A DNA stretch of 30,041 nt from an uncultured Collinsella sp. (lineage in GTDB: Bacteria > Actinomycetota > Coriobacteriia > Coriobacteriales > Coriobacteriaceae), in the NCBI GenBank assembly GCA_958428675.1, contig CAUAGV010000003.1:1-30041 (forward strand), written 5' to 3'. The notes below the pieces were generated by a model, which was given only the letters and a program-made list of their open reading frames with translations, made no database searches and had not been told where the DNA came from. Made by a program: the position numbers and the translations under genes. Below are positions 14,490 through 22,368 of the stretch, one piece after another; positions within the stretch are counted from its first letter, which is position 1; each line of letters opens with the position of its first letter.

Positions 14490-16118
14490 TTACAGTGAGT
14501 CGATAAAGCGCTGCTGGGCGGCGCGGCCGGCTTCGTCCCACTTAAAGACGCCGGCGTTGTCGAGCACGTGGCCAAACACCACGCCGACCTCCTCGTGCAG
14601 GATGTCGATGGCGTTTTCGGCCGTAAGCTCGTCGGCGCGGCGGGCAAAGACGTCCTCAGCCCATGCGGCGTGGCTGCGGCAAAGATCATCGCCCTCGAGC
14701 GCACCGGCAAGGTCGTAGCTGGCATCGACCTTGGCTGCCAGCAGATGCTCACGGACAGCGCCAAGCTCGGGAACCAGGCGCGGCGGCAGAATGGCCAGGC
14801 CCATGACCTCGATCAGGCCGATGTTCTCCTTCTTAATGTGGTGGTACTCGGCATGCGGATGGAAAACGCCCAGCGGATGCTCGTCGGTCGTGATATTGCA
14901 GCGAAGCGCCAGGTAGGCCTCGTAAATCTCGCCGCCGGCATTGCCGCGGGAATCGACGCGGCGGATGACGGGCGTCACGGTGTTGTGGGCCACGCCGTCG
15001 GCCGTGTGTGCGATAACGCCCACCGACTCATCGGTCCACTCGCGCCAGGCGAGGATAATCTTCTCAGCAGCGTCGAGCAGCTGAGCGCGGTCATGCGAGC
15101 GCAGACGCAGCACCGAGAGCGGCCATTGCAGCACAGTGCCGGTGACCTGGTCAAATCCGGGCACGCTAAACTGCGAGACCTCGGCGGCATGCATCATGGG
15201 GAACTCGTGCGCACCGCCCTGGAAGTGGTCGTGCGAAAGAATCGAGCCGCCCACGATGGGCAGGTCGGCGTTGGAGCCAATAAAGTAGTGCGGGAACAGG
15301 TCGACAAAGTCGAGCAGACAGGTCAGACCCTTGCGGTCCACGTGCATCGGGCGATGCTCGGAGCTCATGGCAATGCAGTGCTCGTTAAAGTACGCGTACG
15401 GGCTGTACTGGAAGCCCCAGCGCTCGCCGTCGAGCTGGATGGGGATTACGCGCAGATTCTGGCGGGCGGGGTGAGCGCCGCCGTCGGCTGCGGCGGAGCG
15501 TCCGGGATACCCCTCGTTTTCGATGCAGAGCTGGCAGGCGGGATACTTCTCGCCCGTGTTCTTGGCGGCACCGGCCGCGGCGATATCGCGCGGGTCCTTC
15601 TCGGGCTTGGACAGGTTGATGGTGATCTCAAGATCGCCCCAGTTGGTGGGGGTGCGCCATTTGATGTTGCGCGCGATGGCGGCACGGCGCACGTAGCCGG
15701 CGTCGCAGCATAGGCCGTAGAACCAGTCGGTCGCGGCGCGGGGCTCGTTGACGCCCATACGTCCGTTGAACTCCTCGTTTACAACCGAAGGCCTCGGCAT
15801 GAGCGCGCCCATGATGCGCATGGCGATGCGGTCGCGGCCCGACGCGGTGTCCTCGGCAGCACCGTTGGCAACGGCGGCCTCGGAAAGCACGGCAAGTGTG
15901 CCCTCCAGGTCAAAGTCGGGGAGTGTATCGGGGTGCAAGAGCGAGAGTTTCTCAACCTGGAGCGCCCAGGCCATATCGAGCGCCGGCCCCGTAGCGCCGA
16001 TGCACTCCAGAATGGTGTTGTAGGCCCAGATGCGGTCGTCCTGTCCGACCATCGATCGGTGGATGGCATATTCGATGAGGCTCTGTGCAGCCTCGCACAC
16101 GTCGGTCATTACAGCCAT
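14490..16118 (-). CDS. galT: UDP-glucose-hexose-1-phosphate uridylyltransferase, class II
   Basis: About 542 aa, Gram-positive type GalT, which exchanges galactose-1-phosphate and UDP-glucose in the Leloir pathway. Family phrases visible: FNGRMGVNEPRAATDWFYGLC, ITINLSKPEKDP, YFNEHCIAMSSEHRPM, GSNADLPIVGGSILSHDHFQGG (His-x-His type centre) and HNTVTPVIRR. It is slightly longer than usual. Two starts are possible: ATG 16118, or ATG 16109, which overlaps the galK stop codon as TAATG; both imply translational coupling with galK. A strong terminator follows. No galE is in the window. Confidence 0.93.
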   Translation of the reverse strand: MAVMTDVCEAAQSLIEYAIHRSMVGQDDRIWAYNTILECIGATGPALDMAWALQVEKLSLLHPDTLPDFDLEGTLAVLSEAAVANGAAEDTASGRDRIAMRIMGALMPRPSVVNEEFNGRMGVNEPRAATDWFYGLCCDAGYVRRAAIARNIKWRTPTNWGDLEITINLSKPEKDPRDIAAAGAAKNTGEKYPACQLCIENEGYPGRSAAADGGAHPARQNLRVIPIQLDGERWGFQYSPYAYFNEHCIAMSSEHRPMHVDRKGLTCLLDFVDLFPHYFIGSNADLPIVGGSILSHDHFQGGAHEFPMMHAAEVSQFSVPGFDQVTGTVLQWPLSVLRLRSHDRAQLLDAAEKIILAWREWTDESVGVIAHTADGVAHNTVTPVIRRVDSRGNAGGEIYEAYLALRCNITTDEHPLGVFHPHAEYHHIKKENIGLIEVMGLAILPPRLVPELGAVREHLLAAKVDASYDLAGALEGDDLCRSHAAWAEDVFARRADELTAENAIDILHEEVGVVFGHVLDNAGVFKWDEAGRAAQQRFIDSL

Positions 16119-17314
16119 GCCGCGTAAGCCCCCTTGTCAGAAATCGCGTAGTGGCGGGCAGAGCCCTCGCCCAGCCAGCCGTTCATCTTGGCAATGAAGG
16201 TGTCGACCAGATCGAGCGGAACGAAGGCCTGGATGGTACCGCCAAAGCCGCCGCCGTGGATGCGCACGGCACCGCGGCCGTCGAGCACATGCTCGGCAAG
16301 AGCAAGCGCGTACATGGAAGGCTGCTCGGAGCCCAGTTTGGCAACAACATTCTGCAGGTACATGGCGGAGCTGGCGCCGGACTCGCGCGTCAGGACCAGG
16401 AACTGGTCAATGTCGCCGGCGTTCAGAGCTGCCCAGCGCTTGTCGACCAGGCCGTTTTCGTACCAGTAGTGAACGGCGCGCAGACAGGCGCGGTCGCCCA
16501 GCTTGGCGCGCAGCTCGGGGAGCTTGGCGTCAAAGTCGGCCACGTTTACCTCGCACAGGCGCGCCTTGCCAAACTCGGCGGCGACGTCCTGCATTTCGCG
16601 CGGAACGGCGGCGTAGTCGTCGGTGGCGGCCACGTGATCGGCACCGACCTTAACGAGCACGAGCGCGTACCCATGATCCTCAAAGTTGAGCTCGAGCTTC
16701 TGGGCCTTAGGCTGGGCCTGATCCTCAAAGTCCATGTAGGCGAGGCCGCCCAGGCACACGGCGGCCTGGTCCATCAGACCGCAGGGCTTGCCGTAATAGT
16801 TGTTCTCGGTGCGCTGGCTCATCTGAGCGAGCGCGACGGGCTCAATGGCGGGCGCGCCCCAGAGCGTCTCCATGGCACGACCGTACGCGGCCTCGACGGC
16901 AGCAGAGCTGGAAAGGCCGCCGCCCGAGGGAACGGAGCAGGTGAAGGCGAAGTCGAAGCCTTGGGGCTCAACACCAAGCGCTGCGACCTCGTGGGCCATG
17001 CCGCGGACGAGGCTTGCGGACGTGCCCTTCTCGGACTCCTGAATGTCTAGCGTGTCGAGCGTGATCTCAAACGTGGGATAGCCCTCGTCGGCGACGCGAA
17101 TCTTGTTGGAATCGGTTGCCACGGCGATGCCGTCGACGGCGACATCGAGCGAGCCGGCGATAACGTGGCCACCCTCGTGGTCGGTGTGGTTGCCGCTGAT
17201 CTCGGAACGGCCGGGCGCGTGCACGTAGAGCACCTGGCGGTCGCCGATGGGTCCAAACTCCTCCTCAAACAGTTTGGTGAGCGTGACGAGTGTCTTTTCG
17301 TCGGGGGCGGTCAT
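16109..17314 (-). CDS. galK: Galactokinase
   Basis: 401-aa GHMP-family kinase that phosphorylates galactose at C1 using ATP. Visible motifs: substrate signature GRSEISGNHTDHEGG (about 35-49, a variant of the usual GRVNLIGEHTDYNGG), the ATP-binding PSGGGLSSSAAVEAA, and the C-terminal IHGGGFGGTIQAFVP. ATG 17314 follows CAAGGAAAGGACTCCC; an upstream in-frame ATG at 17401 lacks such a site and would place the operator inside the gene. Upstream region carries two inverted LacI-type operators. Overlaps galT. The SEISGN variant is also known from other anaerobe galactokinases, so activity is expected (inference). Confidence 0.92.
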   Translation of the reverse strand: MTAPDEKTLVTLTKLFEEEFGPIGDRQVLYVHAPGRSEISGNHTDHEGGHVIAGSLDVAVDGIAVATDSNKIRVADEGYPTFEITLDTLDIQESEKGTSASLVRGMAHEVAALGVEPQGFDFAFTCSVPSGGGLSSSAAVEAAYGRAMETLWGAPAIEPVALAQMSQRTENNYYGKPCGLMDQAAVCLGGLAYMDFEDQAQPKAQKLELNFEDHGYALVLVKVGADHVAATDDYAAVPREMQDVAAEFGKARLCEVNVADFDAKLPELRAKLGDRACLRAVHYWYENGLVDKRWAALNAGDIDQFLVLTRESGASSAMYLQNVVAKLGSEQPSMYALALAEHVLDGRGAVRIHGGGFGGTIQAFVPLDLVDTFIAKMNGWLGEGSARHYAISDKGAYAAWL

Positions 17315-17358
17315 GGGAGTCCTTTCCTTGGCGCGCACGGGTGAGTTTTGCGTCGTTA

Positions 17359-17372
17359 TGAGTACGTTAACA
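17359..17372. promoter_or_regulatory. Gal operator O1 (LacI type)
   Basis: TGAGTACGTTAACA, with identity to the inverse of O2 extending to 18 bp (17355-17372). Located 45 bp upstream of the galK start codon. Centre CG. Confidence 0.78.
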
Positions 17373-17379
17373 ACTTGAA

Positions 17380-17409
17380 GCGGCATGAACCAAGTGTTCA
17401 CGATGCCGC
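17380..17409. promoter_or_regulatory. Palindrome between the gal operators
   Basis: GCGGCAT...ATGCCGC encloses TGAACCAAGTGTTCA (17386-17400), a perfect TGAAC-5-GTTCA inverted repeat. It lies midway between O1 and O2 and shares the GAAC/GTTC half-sites seen before lacF and lacA. Confidence 0.6.
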
Positions 17410-17422
17410 ACGTTACGGGTTA

Positions 17423-17436
17423 TGTTAACGTACTCA
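17423..17436. promoter_or_regulatory. Gal operator O2 (LacI type)
   Basis: TGTTAACGTACTCA, continued as TAAC to 17440, is the exact inverse of O1. Centres are 64 bp apart, about six helical turns, a good distance for a loop. Confidence 0.78.
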
Positions 17437-17490
17437 TAACACATCGTTTGTCACTTTTTGAGAATCTGGTAATCGGTAGAAATACAGCCG

Positions 17491-17498
17491 TGAACGGT
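17491..17498. promoter_or_regulatory. TGAACGGT box upstream of the gal LacI-type gene
   Basis: The box is within GCCGTGAACGGTAC. A possible -10 TATAAA lies at 17514-17519, which would put it near -32, unlike the other boxes; the promoter assignment is uncertain. Confidence 0.4.
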
Positions 17499-17545
17499 AC
17501 TGCCGTATGGACTTATAAAGCAGAAGAGATGCAGATAGAAAAAGT

Positions 17546-17559
17546 AGAGTACGTTAACA
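17546..17559. promoter_or_regulatory. Gal operator O3 (LacI type)
   Basis: AGAGTACGTTAACA differs from O1 by one base. It lies 94 bp upstream of the regulator gene start at 17653, so it suits autorepression; centre is 123 bp from O2. Confidence 0.7.
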
Positions 17560-17652
17560 TGCGTCCGACGTTAGCGGACCTCGGCGCGGGGGGTATTTCT
17601 GCCCGGGCCGGCATGCACGCTATTCAGATCTCGCAAGGGTGAAGGTGATCCT

Positions 17653-18684
17653 GTGGCAAGGCGCCCGTCCAACGATACCAGTTCGCGTCCGGTCTCCATG
17701 GCCGACGTCGCCCGCGCTGCTGGCGTTTCGCAGCAGACGGTTTCGCGCGTCGCCAACGGCTTGCCCAACGTTAACGAGCAGACACGTCAGCGCGTGCAGG
17801 CCACTATGCAAGAACTCGGCTTTCGTCCGAGTTATGCCGGTCGCTCGCTGCGCGACGGCCGTTACCATTCGGTCGGTCTGTGCGTCAACGATGTCACCAA
17901 GTTTGGTAACCTCTCAATGATCGACGGCATCGCCAGCGCTGCTCGCGAGCATAATTGCGCCATCACGCTGGTCGAGATGTCCAAGACCGAGGAGTTTTCG
18001 CTTGCCGAGGCCACGCGTCGTATGGCCGCGCTGCCCGTGGACGGCATCATTATCGGCATGAGTCGCATGGCACCCGATTTTGAGACGTTTGATCCACTGC
18101 CGGGCATTGGCACGGTCATCGTTACCATGTACGCGCATCCGCGCGTGACCACGGTCGATTCCGACCATTACGGCTGCTCGCTGTTGCTCATGGATCATCT
18201 GTTTGAGCTGGGACACGAGCAGATTCGTTATATCGGCGGCCCGTCGTTCTCGGTCGATGAACAGTTTCGTCGCGCCGGCTGGCAGGACGCGCTCGAGCGT
18301 AGGCACATTAAGCCGCAGGCGCCGCTCGAGGGCGATTGGTCTGCCAACAGCGGTTACAAGGCCGGCAGGAACCTGGCCGAGCACGACCGCACCATGACGG
18401 CGATTTACGCGGCAAACGACCAGATGGCAAACGGCGCCATTGCCGCGCTGCGTGATAGCGGTCTACGCGTGCCCGAGGACGTGAGCGTGGTGGGCGTCGA
18501 TGACTCGCTCGACGACTTTGTAGCACATAACGAGCTCACGACCGTTCGATTCGACTTGCATCAGCGTGGGCGCGAGGTGTTTGAGCATGCGGTTCCCGAG
18601 GCGGGTACGGTGGGCAAAACCGTTGCCATTCGTATTCCCGGCCAGCTCATCATTCGACATAGCACGGCGATACCACGCTCATAG
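17653..18684 (+). CDS. LacI-family regulator of galK-galT (GalR-like)
   Basis: 343-aa LacI/GalR-type DNA-binding regulator, third paralogue in the window. The helix-turn-helix MADVARAAGVSQQTVSRVAN is at about residues 17-36, after a slightly longer basic N-terminal arm (ARRPSNDTSSRP). The ligand-binding domain follows with DVSVVGVDDSLDDFV. GTG 17653 is used, with AAGGTGATCCT upstream. It is divergent from galK-galT with three near-identical operators in between, so it most likely represses both. The specificity pair after GVS is Gln-Gln. The effector is probably galactose or a galactose phosphate (inference). Confidence 0.91.
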   Translation: MARRPSNDTSSRPVSMADVARAAGVSQQTVSRVANGLPNVNEQTRQRVQATMQELGFRPSYAGRSLRDGRYHSVGLCVNDVTKFGNLSMIDGIASAAREHNCAITLVEMSKTEEFSLAEATRRMAALPVDGIIIGMSRMAPDFETFDPLPGIGTVIVTMYAHPRVTTVDSDHYGCSLLLMDHLFELGHEQIRYIGGPSFSVDEQFRRAGWQDALERRHIKPQAPLEGDWSANSGYKAGRNLAEHDRTMTAIYAANDQMANGAIAALRDSGLRVPEDVSVVGVDDSLDDFVAHNELTTVRFDLHQRGREVFEHAVPEAGTVGKTVAIRIPGQLIIRHSTAIPRS

Positions 18685-18813
18685 TTTGTGCTGGTAAACG
18701 GCGATTTATCGCATTTCAATAACAATCGGTAAGGATGCCGGCAGATAGCTGTTGGGATGCAGCCGAGTGCTATGATAGACGGGCTCTTTTGTCTATCTAG
18801 GAGGCTTTGCCTG

Positions 18814-19974
18814 ATGGAGATCACCAAGGATATCCGCTACGTTGGCGTCGACGATCACGACATTGACCTGTTCGAGGGCCAGTACGATGTGTCCGAGAAC
18901 GGTATGGCATACAACAGCTACGTTATCTTGGGCGAAAAGATCGCTGTCGCCGATTCAGTCGACGGCGGTTTTGTCGACGAGTGGCTCGGTAACATCGAAG
19001 CCGTGCTCGACGGTCGCACGCCCGATTACCTGGTCGTCCATCACATGGAGCCCGATCACTCCGCTGGCATCGCCGCCTTTATGGAGCGCTATCCCCAGGC
19101 GCAGATTGTGGCCAGCATGGGCGCTTTCCGCATGATGGTCAACTACTTTGGCACCGATTATCCCGAGCGCAAGATGGTCGTCAAAGAGGGCGACGTGCTC
19201 GACCTGGGTGGCCACAGCCTAACGTTTGTCGGTGCCCCCAACGTGCACTGGCCCGAGGTGCTGTTCTCTTACGAGGCCACCGACAAGGTGCTCTTTAGTG
19301 CCGACGGCTTTGGCAAGTTTGGCGCCAACGACATCGAAGATCCGGAAGGGTGGGCCTGCGAGGCACGCCGTTACTACTTTGGCATCGTGGGAAAGTTCGG
19401 CAAGTTCGTGCAGGCCGTGCTTAAGAAGGCCGCCGATCTGGACATTCAGATTATCTGCCCGCTCCACGGCCCCGTGCTGACCGAGAACCTGGGCTACTAC
19501 CTCGACACCTACAACACCTGGTCGAGCTATCAGCCCGAGGACGAGGGCATCACCATTGCCTACGCGAGCGTCTATGGCCACCTGAAGGCTGCCGTCGAGG
19601 AGCTCGCATCTGCGCTCGAGGCTCGCGGCCAGAAGGTCTCCGTCTTTGACCTGGCTCGCGACGACATGGCCGAGGCCGTTGAGGACGCGTTCCGCTATGA
19701 CCGTCTGGTGCTCGCTTCCATCACCTATCAGGGCGAGATCTTCCCGTTCATGAGCACCTTTATCCACACGCTTGCCGAGCATGCCTACCAGAACCGTACC
19801 GTGGCTCTTGTCGAGGCCGGTTCCTGGGCGCCTGCAGCTGCCAAGGTTATGACCAAGGAGCTCGAGGGCATGAAGGACATCACCCTGACGCAGAACAAGG
19901 TGACTGTCCTGGGTTCGCTCAACGACGCCTCGCGCGCTCAGATCGAGGCCCTCGCCGACGAGCTTTCCAAGTAG
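18814..19974 (+). CDS. Flavodiiron-type protein (metallo-beta-lactamase plus flavodoxin domains)
   Basis: 386-aa cytosolic protein of the FprA/flavodiiron family, which reduces O2 (or NO) with electrons from a partner such as rubredoxin. The N-terminal beta-lactamase-like domain (about 30-240) holds all expected di-iron ligands: HHMEPDH (His77, Glu79, Asp81, His82), His145 in NVHWPE, Asp164 in SADGFGKFG and His218 in PLHGP. A flavodoxin-like FMN domain (about 246-386) begins TIAYASVYGHLKAA. ATG 18814 follows TAGGAGGCTTTGCCTG. TATGAT at about 18771 may be its -10. The gene is separate from the sugar genes and has its own terminator; in an anaerobe it would protect against oxygen. Choice between O2 and NO cannot be made from sequence. 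Confidence 0.92.
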   Translation: MEITKDIRYVGVDDHDIDLFEGQYDVSENGMAYNSYVILGEKIAVADSVDGGFVDEWLGNIEAVLDGRTPDYLVVHHMEPDHSAGIAAFMERYPQAQIVASMGAFRMMVNYFGTDYPERKMVVKEGDVLDLGGHSLTFVGAPNVHWPEVLFSYEATDKVLFSADGFGKFGANDIEDPEGWACEARRYYFGIVGKFGKFVQAVLKKAADLDIQIICPLHGPVLTENLGYYLDTYNTWSSYQPEDEGITIAYASVYGHLKAAVEELASALEARGQKVSVFDLARDDMAEAVEDAFRYDRLVLASITYQGEIFPFMSTFIHTLAEHAYQNRTVALVEAGSWAPAAAKVMTKELEGMKDITLTQNKVTVLGSLNDASRAQIEALADELSK

Positions 19975-20006
19975 CGACACGTTCACTTTTGACGCTCAGC
20001 CATCAC

Positions 20007-20050
20007 AACCACCACAAAGGGGACACAGGCACCTTTGTGGTGGTTTTTGT
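20007..20050 (+). terminator. Rho-independent terminator of the flavodiiron gene
   Basis: AACCACCACAAAGG and CCTTTGTGGTGGTT with an 11-nt loop, then TTTGTT. It ends exactly where the convergent DeoR-type gene ends. Confidence 0.9.
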
Positions 20051-20854
20051 TTAAGCGCCGGCGATGACGAGATTTGGGCGGGCGTCGTCGGCGGTCTCGG
20101 CGATTGAGGTGGCGACGGCGCCATCGGGATCACGGTCCATCACGATGGTGTCGACATCGGTCAGCTTGGCAAAGCGGTACATGCCGCGTCCGTTAACCTT
20201 GCTGGCGTCCATGAGGGCGACGCTTTGACGGGCGGCACCGACCATAGCCGCTTTGGTCTCGGCCATCTGCGGAAAGTCGGTCGTAAAGCCGCAGCCGGGA
20301 ACAAAAGCTCCAGGGCACATGACGGCAAGGTCGGCGTGGACCATTTGGAGCGCCTGCATGGTAAGTGGGCCGTACAGATAGCGATGACCTTTGCGCAGTG
20401 CCCCGCCCAGCATGACGACATCGACCGAGGGCATGCTCTCGTCGATGTAATCGGCAATGGTAATGTCGGCCGTGATGACGGTGATGCCATCGTGCTGGTC
20501 GAGGAGCCGGACAAACTCGAGAGCGGTGGTGCCCGAGTCGACGAGCAGGGTGTCACCGTTGCCGACGAGTTCAATGGCGCTTTGTGCGATGGCCTGCTTG
20601 GCGGCAACATTGACGTTGATACGGCGATCCTGGGTGGATACGGTCAGTCGCTTCTGGAGCGACACAGCGCCACCATGCGTGCGGCGCAGCTTGCCGGACT
20701 CGGCGAGCGCGTCTAGGTCGGCACGGGCGGTAACGGAGGACACACCAAAGGTCTGGGCGATTTCTGCTACCTGCACCGAGGCATTATGCTCAAGCATCTC
20801 CATGATGGCGGCACGACGCTCATCGGCGAAGGCTCGGGTTGTTGCATGGGCCAT
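20051..20854 (-). CDS. DeoR-family sugar regulator
   Basis: 267-aa DeoR-type transcription regulator. The N-terminal winged helix (about 10-65) contains VAEIAQTFGVSSVTARADLDAL and the hallmark LRRTHGGAV. The C-terminal sugar-phosphate sensor domain has the DSGTTALEF loop. ATG 20854 is chosen because GGATGGAGCAGCT precedes it; an in-frame ATG at 20902 has no ribosome binding site. It is divergent from the aldolase gene. Lactococcal and staphylococcal lac-tagatose operons are controlled by LacR, a DeoR-type protein responding to tagatose-6-phosphate, so this is a good LacR candidate and could bind the GTTC/GAAC boxes before lacF and lacA (inference). Confidence 0.88.
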   Translation of the reverse strand: MAHATTRAFADERRAAIMEMLEHNASVQVAEIAQTFGVSSVTARADLDALAESGKLRRTHGGAVSLQKRLTVSTQDRRINVNVAAKQAIAQSAIELVGNGDTLLVDSGTTALEFVRLLDQHDGITVITADITIADYIDESMPSVDVVMLGGALRKGHRYLYGPLTMQALQMVHADLAVMCPGAFVPGCGFTTDFPQMAETKAAMVGAARQSVALMDASKVNGRGMYRFAKLTDVDTIVMDRDPDGAVATSIAETADDARPNLVIAGA

Positions 20855-21189
20855 AGCTGCTCCATCCTCAACTGAAATTTGCAGGAATTGTGTTGAGTCC
20901 ATTTTCGTTCATTTTCTTTTTGAGTAAGAAAACGCCTTTCGATTACTTATCTTTTCTATAAAAGAAAGATGATTCGCTTGAAAACTGCAATGTCGTATAG
21001 AGGGATCCGGCGCGAATCCCTTCCGTTTGCTTTTCAAAAACGAGTGTCTTGACCTGTGTGCCGGTGATATCTCATACGTGCGACGCCGTCGATTTTCATA
21101 CAATGAGCGCAGCAAAACGCAAGGTAAAACGCCTTGTGAACAACTACGCCCGATGTCCAGATGCGGGCGAGGGAGAGGAGCAAACGCTC
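20855..21189. promoter_or_regulatory. Divergent control region between the DeoR-type gene and the aldolase gene
   Basis: An AT-rich patch holds TTTTCTT...AAGAAAA (20912-20932) and ATCTTTTCTATAAAAGAAAGAT's 6-bp arms at 20949-20970. A GTTC lies at 20907. These may be binding sites of the DeoR-type product. No clear sigma-70 promoter could be fixed. The last 140 bp are open in one frame up to the aldolase start but have no ribosome binding site. Confidence 0.4.
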
Positions 21190-22047
21190 ATGGCACTTGT
21201 TACCACCGAAAAGATGCTCAAGGACGCTCAGGCCGGCCACTACGCCGTCGGCGCGTTCAACGTCGAGAACCTCGAGTTTGTTATGGCCGTTCTGGCCGCT
21301 GCCGAGGAGACCAAGTCCCCCGTCATCATGCAGACCACCCCGGGCACCATCAAGACCGCTGGTCTGGACTACTTCTACGGCATGGTCAAGGCTGCCGCCG
21401 AGCGCGCTTCCGTGCCCGTCGCTCTGCACCTCGATCACGGCGATGGCTATGACCGCTGCATGCAGGCTTTCCGCACGGGCTACACCTCTGTCATGATCGA
21501 CGGTTCGCACGAGTCCTTCGAGGACAACATTGCCCTGACCAAGTCCGTCGCCGATGCTGGCCGCGCCATGGACGTGCCCGTCGAGGCTGAGCTCGGTAAG
21601 GTTGGCGGCAAGGAGGACGACGGTCCCGCGGTTGAGGGCGAGAGCCCCTACACCGATCCGGCCGAGGCCAAGGAGTTCGTCGAGCGCACCGGCTGCACCT
21701 CTCTCGCTATTGGCGTTGGCACCAGCCACGGTGTGTACACGAGCGATCCGCACATCGAGCAGTCCGTGGTCAAGGCCATCCGCGACGCCGTCGACGTGCC
21801 GCTGGTTCTGCACGGCACCTCCGGTGTGCCCGATGAGCAGGTTGCCGAGGCTGTGAAGAACGGCATCTGCAAGGTCAACTACGCCACCGAGCTGCGTCAG
21901 GCCTACACCAAGGGCTTCATGGCCTACATGGCCGAGAACCCTGCCTGCTTCGACCCCAAGAAGCCGGCCAAGGAGGGTATGCGTGAGATCACCGAGCTGG
22001 TTAAGATCCGCATGACCAACCTCAACTCTGTGGGCAAAGCAGAGTAA
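21190..22047 (+). CDS. gatY: Class II tagatose-1,6-bisphosphate (or fructose-1,6-bisphosphate) aldolase
   Basis: 285-aa zinc-dependent class II aldolase that cleaves ketohexose-1,6-bisphosphate to dihydroxyacetone phosphate and glyceraldehyde-3-phosphate. Catalytic Asp82 and zinc ligands His83, His180 and His208 fall at the same positions as in E. coli KbaY/GatY. VEAELGKVGGKEDD, GTSHGVY and VLHGTSGVPDEQV are also of this type. GAGAGGAGCAAACGCTC precedes ATG 21190; longer in-frame starts lack this. Next to a lac-tagatose cluster that has no class I LacD, it is the probable final enzyme. A housekeeping fructose-bisphosphate aldolase role is the alternative, or both. Confidence 0.88.
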   Translation: MALVTTEKMLKDAQAGHYAVGAFNVENLEFVMAVLAAAEETKSPVIMQTTPGTIKTAGLDYFYGMVKAAAERASVPVALHLDHGDGYDRCMQAFRTGYTSVMIDGSHESFEDNIALTKSVADAGRAMDVPVEAELGKVGGKEDDGPAVEGESPYTDPAEAKEFVERTGCTSLAIGVGTSHGVYTSDPHIEQSVVKAIRDAVDVPLVLHGTSGVPDEQVAEAVKNGICKVNYATELRQAYTKGFMAYMAENPACFDPKKPAKEGMREITELVKIRMTNLNSVGKAE

Positions 22048-22084
22048 CAGCAAGGGTACTCCGACTCGCTACATATCCCGGGGA

Positions 22085-22201
22085 GGGACGAGGGCTTAGT
22101 TCCCCAATCGTCCTCGGGCATGCAAAAAGCCTCGCTGCGCACTTCGTGCGGCGAGGCTTTTTGCCCCCTGCGGAAAGATTGGAGAACTAAGCCCTCGTCC
22201 C
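22085..22201. repeat. Long inverted repeat enclosing a terminator
   Basis: 25-bp arms at 22085-22109 and 22177-22201 are complementary with one mismatch (left arm begins GGGACGAGGGCTTAGTTC). A terminator hairpin sits in the middle. The arms could close a long cruciform or RNA stem around it. Confidence 0.7.
22124..22162. terminator. Bidirectional rho-independent terminator
   Basis: AAAAAGCCTCGC and GCGAGGCTTTTT around a GC-rich inner stem with a TTCG loop. It serves the aldolase gene on the plus strand and perhaps the HAD gene on the minus strand. Confidence 0.87.
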
Positions 22202-22368
22202 TTCCAGGTTGACCTACTCGAGGTCGTCGCCCTTGTGGCGTTAGGTCTGAAAATAATAAGAAGCCTTCGCGCTGCGGAATGATTTTGGAAACTAAGTACG
22301 GGACCCGCCCAAACCGTCCTGCTCAATCGCCCTTGTGGCGTTGGGGCTAAAAGGGTGGGACGCGTGGG
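22170..22368. repeat. Degenerate tandem duplication, unit about 100 bp
   Basis: GCGGAAAGATT (22170) and GCGGAATGATT (22274) start two units; both contain AACTAAG and then the exact 16-mer TCGCCCTTGTGGCGTT at 22227 and 22327. The first unit overlaps the right arm of the inverted repeat at 22085-22201. Non-coding. Confidence 0.6.

Noticed and set aside
21049..21189. N-terminal extension of the aldolase (47 residues)
   Set aside because: No ribosome binding site, and the zinc-ligand numbering fits exactly with the start at 21190.
22170..22368. CRISPR-like repeats
   Set aside because: Only two degenerate units, no uniform short repeat with unique spacers and no cas genes.
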